Of a stretch of DNA of 64,000 nucleotides, positions 18,631 to 25,906 are shown piece by piece. The position numbers and the translations under genes are program-made. The stretch spans positions 372,001 through 436,000 of the forward strand of contig NZ_JAFP01000001.1 of the NCBI RefSeq assembly GCF_000526195.1, written 5' to 3'. How positions within the stretch are numbered: position 1 is the first letter of the stretch; each line of letters starts with the position of its first letter. This DNA is from Hippea sp. KM1 (lineage in GTDB: Bacteria; Campylobacterota_A; Desulfurellia; Desulfurellales; Hippeaceae). The notes below the pieces were generated by a model. The model did no database searches. It saw only the letters and a program-made list of their open reading frames with translations, and was not told the DNA's origin.

Positions 18631-19363
18631 GTGAGAAGCTCTCATCATACAGCTTTGAGTATGCCTGCGGTTTTCCCTTTAGTGCATCGCCGATGATTAT
18701 AACGGCCTGTCTGTTTATACCGCTCTGTTTCACCTTTTCTGATATATCCTCAAGCGTCCCTTTTATTATCATCTCATCAGGCCAGGATACCCTATAACAT
18801 ACGGCTACCTCTGTATCGGGTTTTCTGTGTTTTAGAAACTCTTTTGTTATCTCTTCTATCTTATCAACAGATAAATACAGACATATAATGCCTGAGCATT
18901 TTGCTATCTCGTTTAGGCCTTCACCTGAGGGCATAGGGGTTTTTCCTTCAACCCTGCTGATTAGAATGGTTTGGGAGAGCTGAGGCATCGTTAATTCAAC
19001 CCCCAATCTGGCTGCTGCTGCAAAGGCTGCTCCAACGCCGGGTATGACCTCATACGCTATGCCCTTTTTCTTCAATTCGCTGATCTGTTCGGCTATCGCA
19101 CCGTATACGGATGGGTCACCGCTGTGGAGCCTTGCCACATCAAGCCCGTTGTTTATCGCCTCCTCCATTATGGCTATAATCTGTTTTAGGTTTAGCCTGG
19201 ATGAGTCATAGAGCTTATTGGTTTGGGCAAACGACAGGATCTCTTTGTTTATCAGGCTTCCTGCGTATATAACAACGCCGCACCCCTTTAGCAGATTTAA
19301 GCCTTTTAGGGTGATGAGTTCTTTATCGCCTGGGCCTGCGCCTATAAAATAGACCTTAGCCAT
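18614..19363 (-). CDS. cbiF: Cobalt-precorrin-4 C11-methyltransferase
   Basis: SAM-dependent methyltransferase (CobM/CbiF) of about 250 residues. It begins with the canonical YFIGAGPGDKELITLKG and has ARLHSGDPSVYGAIAEQ near residue 79 and YEVIPGVGAAFAAAARLG near 105; QTILISRVEGKTPMP is characteristic of CbiF. GAAAGGA eight bases before ATG 19363 selects this start over the in-frame codon at 19405. It overlaps cbiE by 8 bp upstream and cbiG downstream. It acts between CbiH and CbiG in the anaerobic pathway. Confidence 0.94.
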   Translation of the reverse strand: MAKVYFIGAGPGDKELITLKGLNLLKGCGVVIYAGSLINKEILSFAQTNKLYDSSRLNLKQIIAIMEEAINNGLDVARLHSGDPSVYGAIAEQISELKKKGIAYEVIPGVGAAFAAAARLGVELTMPQLSQTILISRVEGKTPMPSGEGLNEIAKCSGIICLYLSVDKIEEITKEFLKHRKPDTEVAVCYRVSWPDEMIIKGTLEDISEKVKQSGINRQAVIIIGDALKGKPQAYSKLYDESFSHGYRK

Positions 19364-19970
19364 CGTTTTTCCTTTCAAAAAACAGTATGCAGAGCTTGCA
19401 CTCATTAAGTGCCTCTATGTCTTTTTCCGTTTTTAGCTTAAAAACCCTCTCGTCATTAAGCGATAGGTTGCAGCCTGCAAATATATCGAAGTCTTTGGAT
19501 AAATCCCGCCAGGCATCCAAGATTTCTGTTTTGTTTTTTCCGCATAGCAAGACAAAGCTTTCCTTGGGCAGGCTTAAGCTAATTGGGTTTTGGGAATGGG
19601 CAGAAAAGAAACCCACCTCCTCATAACCCCTCTTTAGTTTAGCAAACAAGAGCTGAAAAGACGATATACCCGGTATTACCTCGGCTATGTATGGGTCGTA
19701 TCTTTTGTATATCGTCTTTGCCAACGAGAAGAAGCCTGCATCGCCTGAAACAACAACGCCTATTCTTTTGCCCCAGTATTGCCTTATTAGTTCATCTAAA
19801 TGGTCCGATAGGTTCTTAAGCTCAACAAACGGGGCATCAAATAGGCTTTTGAATCGCTTATGGCCTATCAGCACATCCATCTCTTTTGCCGTTTTTTTTG
19901 CCTTGATGGTCAGATAGTCTTCAGAACCGCAACCTGCAGATATGATGTATATGAACCTATGCCCTTCCAA
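19356..19970 (-). CDS. cbiE: Cobalt-precorrin-7 C5-methyltransferase (CbiE domain only)
   Basis: Protein of 204 residues with the tetrapyrrole methylase fold: IYIISAGCGSEDYLTIKAKK at the N-terminus, GVVVSGDAGFFSLA near 73 and AEVIPGISSFQLLFAKL near 97. This is the CbiE half of the CobL function and methylates C5. The CbiT half (C15 methylation with decarboxylation) is neither fused nor present as a separate gene in this window. The first loop reads SAGCGSED where most relatives have GxGPGD-like sequences. It overlaps cbiD by 14 bp and cbiF by 8 bp. Confidence 0.9.
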   Translation of the reverse strand: MEGHRFIYIISAGCGSEDYLTIKAKKTAKEMDVLIGHKRFKSLFDAPFVELKNLSDHLDELIRQYWGKRIGVVVSGDAGFFSLAKTIYKRYDPYIAEVIPGISSFQLLFAKLKRGYEEVGFFSAHSQNPISLSLPKESFVLLCGKNKTEILDAWRDLSKDFDIFAGCNLSLNDERVFKLKTEKDIEALNECKLCILFFERKNDG

Positions 19971-20934
19971 CGATGCGCCCCTTCATGTCGAATAGTATCA
20001 CATCAACATCGAAGCCGAAATCCGCATGTATCTTTTCCTTAACCAGCAGGGCTGTTCTGTTTAGGCCGTATGACCCTTTTATCTGGCATATCTCTTCGGT
20101 GGTGTTGACATCTTGTTCTATTCCTTCAATGGCCTTTATTAGGTGTGTGGCCTGGGGTGAGAATCTGGAGTGGGTGTTGTAATAGCCCATAGCCAATTTT
20201 GCTATCTTTCCTGGATGGCCTGCTATGCCGAATTTAGTTATACCCTTGCGTTTTAGGTAATTGAAGGCTCCATCAAAATAGTTGCTGACCTGCACGCAGG
20301 GTGTATCCGTTATGCTCTTTAGGTGCCTCTCACCTATCTTTCCAGGGACCAGAAAGAAATAGTCCTCGTTGTTTGCAATCAACACATCTATCTCACACTC
20401 AATAGAGGCTATTAGGGCCTTAACACTCATAGGCTCAACAATGCCTGTTGTGCCCAAGATGGATATGCCCTCTATTATCCCCAATCGCTCGTTAAATGTC
20501 CTCTTTGCAACCCTCTTGCCCTCAGGAACGATGATTTCAACAAAGACATGCTCGTTGTCCTTTATGAGTGGGAGTGCGTTTTCCTCAATCATCTTTCGGG
20601 GTGTTGGGTTTATGGCTTTTTTGCCCACCTCCACTTGCAGCCCCTTTTTTATTACCAGTCCAACGCCTTCTCCTCCGTCAATGGTTATACCTCTTTTGCC
20701 TTTTTCTATTACGATTCTTGAGAAGATCTTTATGTTATTGGTTGCATCTGGATCATCGCCTGCATCCTTTCTTACACCGACCAAGCCGTCTTCTAAGAAT
20801 ACGGGAATTTTGAGTCTTTTGTTATTTGGAAGCTCAATAAACACATAATCGGGGAGCTTGGAGGTTTTTTGGTATATGATTGCAGCCTTGGTTGCTGCGG
20901 CTGCAGCAGAGCCTGTTGTGAATCCCCTTCTCAT
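19957..20934 (-). CDS. cbiD: Cobalt-precorrin-5B C1-methyltransferase
   Basis: CbiD, 325 residues, methylates C1 in the anaerobic pathway. The start MRRGFTTGSAAAAATKAA is the diagnostic CbiD N-terminus. The Gly/Asp-rich segment VRKDAGDDPDATNN lies near residue 54 and GGEGVGLVIKKGLQV near 83. It is the first gene of the minus-strand cobalamin operon. Upstream, TTGATT and TAAACT with a 16-bp spacer put the start of transcription at or within a base or two of the ATG, and no ribosome site precedes the ATG, so the message may be leaderless. The divergent riboswitch does not lie on this transcript. Confidence 0.94.
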   Translation of the reverse strand: MRRGFTTGSAAAAATKAAIIYQKTSKLPDYVFIELPNNKRLKIPVFLEDGLVGVRKDAGDDPDATNNIKIFSRIVIEKGKRGITIDGGEGVGLVIKKGLQVEVGKKAINPTPRKMIEENALPLIKDNEHVFVEIIVPEGKRVAKRTFNERLGIIEGISILGTTGIVEPMSVKALIASIECEIDVLIANNEDYFFLVPGKIGERHLKSITDTPCVQVSNYFDGAFNYLKRKGITKFGIAGHPGKIAKLAMGYYNTHSRFSPQATHLIKAIEGIEQDVNTTEEICQIKGSYGLNRTALLVKEKIHADFGFDVDVILFDMKGRIVGRA

Positions 20935-20941
20935 GGTTTTA

Positions 20942-20969
20942 AGTTTAACAATTACTTGACAAAAATCAA
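20942..20969 (-). promoter_or_regulatory. Probable cbiD promoter
   Basis: On the minus strand, TTGATT (20964-20969) and TAAACT (20942-20947) are separated by 16 bp. The predicted start point falls next to the cbiD ATG at 20934. It overlaps the divergent promoter for the riboswitch operon, so the two could compete or share regulation. Inferred from consensus only. Confidence 0.45.
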
Positions 20970-20984
20970 AGTTTTTGAAATAAG
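20956..20984 (+). promoter_or_regulatory. Probable promoter of the B12-riboswitch operon
   Basis: TTGACA at 20956-20961 is a perfect -35 hexamer. With a 17-bp spacer the -10 would be AATAAG (20979-20984), a four-of-six match. Transcription would begin around 20990, directly before the riboswitch aptamer. Confidence 0.5.
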
Positions 20985-20987
20985 TTA

Positions 20988-21131
20988 ATGGGTTTGCGTA
21001 GGGAAGTCCGGTGAAAGTCCGGCGCTGTACCCGCAGCTGTGATGGGGAACGAAAGCCCAGTATGCCACTGCCTTAATAGGCGGGAAGGCGGGCAAGTAGG
21101 CTATCTGCCCCTAAGCCAGAAGACCTTGCAA
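20988..21131 (+). promoter_or_regulatory. Cobalamin (B12) riboswitch aptamer
   Basis: Class RF00174-type aptamer. Recognisable blocks in order: GGGAAGTCCGGTGAAAGTCC at 21001-21020, GCGCTGTACCCGCAGCTGTG, GCCACTG at 21064-21070, GGCGGGAAGGCGGGCAAGTA, and the B12 box AGCCAGAAGACCTT at 21114-21127. It senses adenosylcobalamin or methylcobalamin and would lower expression of the cbiA-cbiK-btuCDF-cobA-(RM)-cbiL-cbiC-cbiJ run when cofactor is plentiful. A GGGGAA loop at 21044-21049 can pair with TTCCCC in the downstream hairpin, the known L5-L13 kissing geometry. The exact 5' and 3' limits are approximate. Confidence 0.93.
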
Positions 21132-21132
21132 G

Positions 21133-21158
21133 CCTAATATTCCCCGGGTATTGGGAGG
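21133..21158 (+). promoter_or_regulatory. Riboswitch expression hairpin masking a ribosome site
   Basis: CCTAATA (21133-21139) pairs with TATTGGG (21149-21155), leaving the loop TTCCCCGGG. The right arm takes three G residues of the ribosome site GGGAGG (21153-21158). The loop's TTCCCC (21140-21145) is complementary to GGGGAA at 21044-21049 in the aptamer. When cobalamin stabilises the kissing pair, the ribosome site would be hidden. Six T residues follow, so an attenuator role is possible but the stem is weak. Confidence 0.6.
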
Positions 21159-21164
21159 TTTTTT

Positions 21165-21203
21165 ATGTTTATCGATATAGACTCCTCATCTTTGGCGTTG
21201 TGA
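21165..21203 (+). CDS. 12-codon leader ORF coupled to cbiA
   Basis: ATG 21165 to TGA 21201-21203 encodes MFIDIDSSSLAL. GGGAGG six bases upstream is the strongest ribosome site in this leader, whereas the cbiA start GTG 21200 has none of its own. The leader stop TGA overlaps the cbiA GTG (GTGA). The simplest reading is a minicistron whose translation is controlled by the riboswitch hairpin and which delivers ribosomes to cbiA. The peptide itself shows no run of regulatory codons. No protein function is proposed. Confidence 0.5.
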   Translation: MFIDIDSSSLAL

Positions 21204-22516
21204 AAAAATCATTCCTCATAGCTGCCGATAGGTCCAATAGCGGTAAAACCACGATAACGCTGGGTATACTTTCGGCTTTAAGGGAGCGTGGTTTGCAGAC
21301 GGTCGGATTTAAATGCGGCCCGGATTATATAGACACACTCCATCTAACCAAAGCCTCTGGCAATCCCGCATATAATCTGGATACGGTTTTTGAGTCCCCC
21401 GATGAGCTTAAAAGAACATTTGCCTGGGGCATGAGGGGGGCGGATGTTGGAGTGGTTGAGGGCGTTATGGGGTATTTTGACGGTATTGACTATAAGACAT
21501 TCAAGGGGAGCAGCTATGAGGTGGCCTCTATTTTGGGTTTGCCGGTGTTTTTGGTGTTGGATGTATCTGGCGTTTCCTATTCTGTTGCCTCTTTTGTTGA
21601 GGGTATTGTCTCCTTATCACGGGATGCCTCTGTTTGTGGTGTAATTCTGAATGGTGTTGGATCCCCTTACCATGAACAGATGGTCAGATCGTCCATTGAA
21701 TACCATGCGGGTGTGAAGGTATTTGGTGCATTGAGAAAGAGCGAGCTTGCCTCATTACCATCGAGGCATTTGGGTGTATATACGGCATTTGAAACAGAGG
21801 ATGAATTTTATAAGGAGCTTGCAAGAAAGATCGGCTTGTCTGTCGATTTAAACGGCATGCTTGATTTATCTTGGTGCGATGTTGGGGTTGTTGATTCAAA
21901 GGACGAACAACCAAAGGATAAAAAAGCCTTTGTGGCCTTTGATGAGGCCTTTAGCTTTTATTATCAACACAATCTGGATTTTTTGGAGCAGTTGGGTTTT
22001 GAGATACACTTCTTCTCCCCCCTAAAGGATGAGGATGTCTGTGGTGCGGATTTTGTTTATCTGGGTGGGGGTTATCCTGAACTGTATGCCGAAAGGCTTG
22101 TTCATTCAAAGAAGACAATGCAGAGTATACTTCAACATGTAAACTCAAATAGACCGCTGCTTGCCGAATGCGGTGGTATGGTTTATTTAACCAAAGGACT
22201 CATTAAAAACAATAGATTTTTCAATTTTTGCGGTGTTTTTGATGCTGTATGTGAGATGACAGAAAACCGTAAGGCCTTAGGCTATGTTCTTGTTAAGGCT
22301 TTGGATGGGCAGTTTAGCGGGATTGGCCATGAGTTTCACTATTCCCGTCTAAAAATGGTCAATGAGCCTTATGCCTTCAGGATAAAAAAATTGACCACAC
22401 AAGAGGAATACGGCGATGGTTTTATTAGGAATAAAACCGTGGCGAGCTATACGCATTTCTATTTTTCATTGAAGAACCGTGATTTGATAAACTTTCTTTT
22501 TGGAGGTGTTTTATGA
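21200..22516 (+). CDS. cbiA: Cobyrinic acid a,c-diamide synthase
   Basis: ATP- and glutamine-dependent amidase of 438 residues that amidates the a and c side chains of cobyrinic acid. The N-terminal P-loop domain begins FLIAADRSNSGKTTITLG, followed by FKCGPDYIDTLH near residue 38 and VVEGVMGYFDG near 88. The C-terminal class I glutamine amidotransferase domain includes FVYLGGGYPELYAERL near 284, the nucleophile Cys in LLAECGGMVYL near 328 and a late catalytic His in SYTHFYFS. The GTG start overlaps the stop of the 12-codon leader. It is the first enzyme gene behind the B12 riboswitch and overlaps cbiK by 4 bp. Confidence 0.95.
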   Translation: MKKSFLIAADRSNSGKTTITLGILSALRERGLQTVGFKCGPDYIDTLHLTKASGNPAYNLDTVFESPDELKRTFAWGMRGADVGVVEGVMGYFDGIDYKTFKGSSYEVASILGLPVFLVLDVSGVSYSVASFVEGIVSLSRDASVCGVILNGVGSPYHEQMVRSSIEYHAGVKVFGALRKSELASLPSRHLGVYTAFETEDEFYKELARKIGLSVDLNGMLDLSWCDVGVVDSKDEQPKDKKAFVAFDEAFSFYYQHNLDFLEQLGFEIHFFSPLKDEDVCGADFVYLGGGYPELYAERLVHSKKTMQSILQHVNSNRPLLAECGGMVYLTKGLIKNNRFFNFCGVFDAVCEMTENRKALGYVLVKALDGQFSGIGHEFHYSRLKMVNEPYAFRIKKLTTQEEYGDGFIRNKTVASYTHFYFSLKNRDLINFLFGGVL

Positions 22517-23487
22517 GGCGGGTCTTAGAAGTTGTGTTGGTTGTTCTGTTGGTTTTGGTCTTTTCTAATGTGGGGTTTGCAGGCCATGCGGATAAGGGTA
22601 AGGTGGCCATTGTGCTTGCTGATTTTGGCACGACCTATCCCACCGGTTTTGTGGACATTCTGAATATAGAAAAACAGGTTAAGAAGGCCTTTCCTCACCA
22701 GAAGGTTGTGTTTGCCTTTACATCCAATATCATCAGGCATATATGGCATAAAAGAAGGCACGATGAGGGGTTTTTGAAGAAATACCCCCAGGCTAAGGAG
22801 TTTCTGGATATAAAGGGCCCTCTTGCCACAATAGCCGATTTGCAGGATGAGGGGTATAAAACGATTATTGTTCAGCCGACGCATATTTACGACGGTGAGG
22901 AGTTTCACGATCTATGTTCCTATGTGGCCGGTCTGAACGCTATCAAGACCATGAAAGAGAAGTATATGCCGTTTAAGAAGCTTGTGGTTGGAAGGCCTGC
23001 ATTGGGGAGGAATGTCTGGAGGTATGATTACCATGAGGATATCAAGATAGCTGCTAAAGCGTTAGCAGACGATGTTGCATTTGCAAAAAAACAGAAGGCG
23101 GCTTTGGTTTATATGGGGCATGGAAATGAGTTTTTCTCCACAGGCGCCTATGCGGAGCTTCAGAAGCAGCTGAGGAAGATGTATAAAACAAACAAGATCT
23201 TTGTCGGGACGGTGGAGGGTTTTCCATCGCTTGAGGATACACTCGATAGCGTTAAAAGAGAAGGTATAAAGAGGGTTGTCCTTAAGCCCTTGATGGTGGT
23301 TGCAGGGGATCATGCGAACAACGATATGTGTGGTAAGGATGAGGATTCCTGGAGGTCTGCATTCAAAAAGGCCGGCATAGATGTAATTTGCAATATACAC
23401 GGCCTCGGTGAGAATAACAAATGGGTGAATATATACATACAGCACATAAGGGATGTTGCAAAGGATAACAATATAGAGCTGAAATGA
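22513..23487 (+). CDS. cbiK: Sirohydrochlorin cobaltochelatase with signal peptide (CbiK, periplasmic type)
   Basis: Class II chelatase of 324 residues that inserts Co(II) into sirohydrochlorin. Metal-binding His residues are in YMGHGNEFF (near 199) and VVAGDHANNDM (near 261); the N-terminal catalytic strand is VAIVLADFGTTYP. The first 23 residues are a classic signal peptide (MRRVLEVVLVVLLVLVFSNVGFA), so the mature enzyme should be periplasmic, like CbiK-P of Desulfovibrio. It is the only chelatase in the window. It overlaps cbiA and the permease gene by 4 bp each, sitting between a cytoplasmic biosynthetic gene and an ABC importer. An exported chelatase may handle haem or metal uptake rather than the biosynthetic step. 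Confidence 0.92.
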   Translation: MRRVLEVVLVVLLVLVFSNVGFAGHADKGKVAIVLADFGTTYPTGFVDILNIEKQVKKAFPHQKVVFAFTSNIIRHIWHKRRHDEGFLKKYPQAKEFLDIKGPLATIADLQDEGYKTIIVQPTHIYDGEEFHDLCSYVAGLNAIKTMKEKYMPFKKLVVGRPALGRNVWRYDYHEDIKIAAKALADDVAFAKKQKAALVYMGHGNEFFSTGAYAELQKQLRKMYKTNKIFVGTVEGFPSLEDTLDSVKREGIKRVVLKPLMVVAGDHANNDMCGKDEDSWRSAFKKAGIDVICNIHGLGENNKWVNIYIQHIRDVAKDNNIELK

Positions 23488-24443
23488 AAACCAATCTGTT
23501 CCTCTTTGTTTTGGGACTTTTGAGTCTTGTTGCTTTCTGTGTCAGCCTATTGGTTGGTGCTGTGTGGATAGACCCCTTTAGGCTGAATAGCACAGATCTG
23601 AGTATTATTTTAAGCTATAGGCTGCCCCGCTCTATGGAGGCCTATCTGGTTGGCGCCTCTTTGGGTTTGAGCGGGGCGGTTTTGCAAATTATCTTAAGGA
23701 ACCCCTTAGCAGACGGATTTACAGCCGGCGTATCGTCTTCTTCTGCGGTTGGCGCTGTCCTTGCCCTGTGTTTGGGTGTAAATGCCGTATTTATTCCACT
23801 ATTTGCCGTTTTGTTTGGCATTGTTGGTATGGCTTTGGTTTTGGTTCTATCCAGGGATTCTTTGGATTACACCACCCTGATTTTGGCCGGTATAGTGCTA
23901 AATATCGTATCGACGGCCTTGATCGGTTTTTTGAAGTACATCTATCAGGAAAGCATTGGCGGCATAGTGTTCTGGCTCATGGGTGGGTTCTTTAGCGTTA
24001 GCTTTACCAAGGCTTACCTGCTTTTGGCCGTGTTTGTTGTTGTGTTTTTTGTGTTTTTGAGACTCTCTATAGATATGAATGTGCTTTTGTTTGACAGGGT
24101 AAGTGCTATGTCGTTGGGTTTGGATGTAAGGTTTATAAGGATGCTGGCATTTGGTCTCTCTGCTGTTTTGGTGGCTGTTGGTGTTAGTTTTTCCGGCATA
24201 ATAGCCTTTGTTGGCCTGATTACACCACACATTGTCAGGGCTGTGATAGGCTATGATTCTAAGGATGTTATAGCTGGTTCATCTGTTTTTGGGGGATTGT
24301 TCTTGTTGGTTTCTGATGTGCTTTCCCGTTGCATTGCTCCGTCTTCTGAGGAGTTGCCTGTTGGCATCTTAACATCATTTGTCGGCGGTATCTTCTTTTT
24401 CTGGCTTTTGGTTAAGAACAGACGGGGCCTGTGGTATGGCTAA
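23484..24443 (+). CDS. FecCD/BtuC-family ABC transporter permease
   Basis: Integral membrane permease of 319 residues with about nine to ten helices, the FecCD family pattern used for cobalamin, haem and siderophore import. Conserved family segments are YRLPRSMEAYLVGASLGLSG near residue 48, AVLQIILRNPLADGFTAGVS near 67 and FSGIIAFVGLITPHIVRAVIG near 234, which contacts the ATPase. It overlaps cbiK by 4 bp and the ATPase gene by 8 bp. With the downstream ATPase and binding protein it forms a complete importer. Its place under a B12 riboswitch suggests a corrinoid, cobalt-related or tetrapyrrole substrate. Confidence 0.9.
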   Translation: MKTNLFLFVLGLLSLVAFCVSLLVGAVWIDPFRLNSTDLSIILSYRLPRSMEAYLVGASLGLSGAVLQIILRNPLADGFTAGVSSSSAVGAVLALCLGVNAVFIPLFAVLFGIVGMALVLVLSRDSLDYTTLILAGIVLNIVSTALIGFLKYIYQESIGGIVFWLMGGFFSVSFTKAYLLLAVFVVVFFVFLRLSIDMNVLLFDRVSAMSLGLDVRFIRMLAFGLSAVLVAVGVSFSGIIAFVGLITPHIVRAVIGYDSKDVIAGSSVFGGLFLLVSDVLSRCIAPSSEELPVGILTSFVGGIFFFWLLVKNRRGLWYG

Positions 24444-25167
24444 ACTTGAGGCGTTGAATGTGAGCCTAAAAAGGGATAGGTTTGTTTTGCATATAGATAA
24501 ATGGACTGTGGAGGATAAGGAGAAGGTTGCCGTATTGGGCGAAAACGGGAGCGGTAAGACCACACTCCTTGAGGTTCTATCGGGCAATTTGAAGGCCGAT
24601 AAGGGATGCGTTTTGGTCGATGGTAAGGATATAGGCAGGCTTAATAAGAAGGAAAAAGCCAGGATTGTATCCTTCCTTCCGCAGTTTAGTGATGTGCTTT
24701 TTTCTCAAAGTGTTTACGATATTGTTCTTTTGGGCAGGTATCCATACAGCAAGGGTTATTTTACCGATGAGGATAAAACAAAGACGCTTGAGGTGTTGAG
24801 AGAGTTTGACCTTTTGGATGTTAAGGATGTAGGCTATTTTGAGCTATCCGGTGGTCAAAAAAGGAGGGTGATGATAGCAAGGTCTATCAATCAGGATACC
24901 CCGATAAATATCTTTGATGAACCGTTTGCCAATCTGGATATTAAACACTCGTTGTCCATTTTAAAGAAAATCAGACAGACAGAGAAAACAATAGTTGCAT
25001 CGATACACGATGTTAACCTTGCCATAGCGTTCTTTGATAGGGTTGTTATCCTAAAAAGTGGCCGTGTGGTGTTTGATGGGAAACCGAATGATTTAGATAC
25101 GGGGGTGCTGCATGAAGCATACGGTGTGGATTTTAGGTCTTGTTCTGGGCGTTTTGTTTTCATTTAA
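24436..25167 (+). CDS. ABC transporter ATP-binding protein (FecE/BtuD type)
   Basis: ATPase of 243 residues. Walker A GENGSGKTTLL lies near residue 35, the Q loop in VSFLPQFSDVLF, the signature ELSGGQKRRVMIARS near 137, Walker B INIFDEPFANLD near 158, and the H switch in VASIHDVNLA. ATG 24436 overlaps the permease stop by 8 bp and is preferred to the in-frame ATG at 24379, which lies deep in the permease gene. It energises import by the FecCD-like permease. The last 56 bp overlap the binding-protein gene in another frame. Confidence 0.92.
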   Translation: MAKLEALNVSLKRDRFVLHIDKWTVEDKEKVAVLGENGSGKTTLLEVLSGNLKADKGCVLVDGKDIGRLNKKEKARIVSFLPQFSDVLFSQSVYDIVLLGRYPYSKGYFTDEDKTKTLEVLREFDLLDVKDVGYFELSGGQKRRVMIARSINQDTPINIFDEPFANLDIKHSLSILKKIRQTEKTIVASIHDVNLAIAFFDRVVILKSGRVVFDGKPNDLDTGVLHEAYGVDFRSCSGRFVFI

Positions 25168-25906
25168 TGGTTTCTGTTTCGATAGGGTTGTTATACTTGC
25201 ACCGGATGCCGCAGATATATTTGAAAAGCTTAAGCTTACAGATAGGGTTGTGGGTATAACAAGGCATGTTAAGGGTTTTGAGAATGCGAAAAGGGTAGGC
25301 ACCCACTTAAGACCCAATATAGAGATTATAAGGTCTTTGCATCCAGATATGATAGTTCTAAAGAGGAAGAATGAGTTGGATGAGTCTATGTTTAAGGATG
25401 TGAGGTTTTACTATTACAATCCACAGACGCTTAAGGGTATATTGTCCTGCATAGAAGAGATAGGGGCATTGTTTGGAAAAAGAAGGCAGGCAGAGGGGCT
25501 TATAGAGGAATTGAAATCCAGGCTTAAAACGATTGAAAAGTTAAAGAGAAGGCCGAAGGTGGTGTTTGAGGTTATGCAGATGCCCTATATCCTTGCTGGT
25601 AAAAGATCGATAGTTAACGATATTATAGAAACAGCTCAAGGCATAAATGTGATAGATGGGGATAAGTATTTTGTCAGAACATCGCCAGAGGTGGTTTTCT
25701 TAAAAAAGCCCGATATCTATATCTATGAGGTGGGCCCGATGAACAAAAACCCCACACCGCCCAACAAAAGGGCTCTGCTTAATAAGCTCAACATGGAGGT
25801 TGTTAGGGTGGATGAGAGCAGGTTTTTAAGGGCCAATACGGTTTCCTTCGATAGTGCCGTCTATTTGTATAAGGTTTTTAAAGCCTGGAGTGAGCATGGC
25901 CGCTAA
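25112..25906 (+). CDS. Periplasmic substrate-binding protein of the ABC importer (BtuF/FepB type)
   Basis: Protein of 264 residues with an N-terminal signal peptide (MKHTVWILGLVLGVLFSFNG, cleavage likely near residue 22). The class III binding fold follows: RVVILAPDAADIFEKLKLTD, VGITRHVKGFENAKRVGTHL and NIEIIRSLHPDMIVLKRK, the pattern shared by BtuF, FhuD and haem-binding proteins. The gene starts 56 bp inside the ATPase gene, an unusually deep overlap that suggests tight translational coupling. It delivers the substrate to the permease encoded upstream. The ligand cannot be named from sequence; cobalamin precursors, cobalt chelates or haem are all possible. Confidence 0.87.
   Translation: MKHTVWILGLVLGVLFSFNGFCFDRVVILAPDAADIFEKLKLTDRVVGITRHVKGFENAKRVGTHLRPNIEIIRSLHPDMIVLKRKNELDESMFKDVRFYYYNPQTLKGILSCIEEIGALFGKRRQAEGLIEELKSRLKTIEKLKRRPKVVFEVMQMPYILAGKRSIVNDIIETAQGINVIDGDKYFVRTSPEVVFLKKPDIYIYEVGPMNKNPTPPNKRALLNKLNMEVVRVDESRFLRANTVSFDSAVYLYKVFKAWSEHGR

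Noticed and set aside
21133-21164. Intrinsic terminator after the B12 aptamer
   Set aside because: The stem is short and A/T-rich, and the six T residues are separated from it by AGG. The same bases form a ribosome site, so translational masking is the better reading, although attenuation cannot be excluded.
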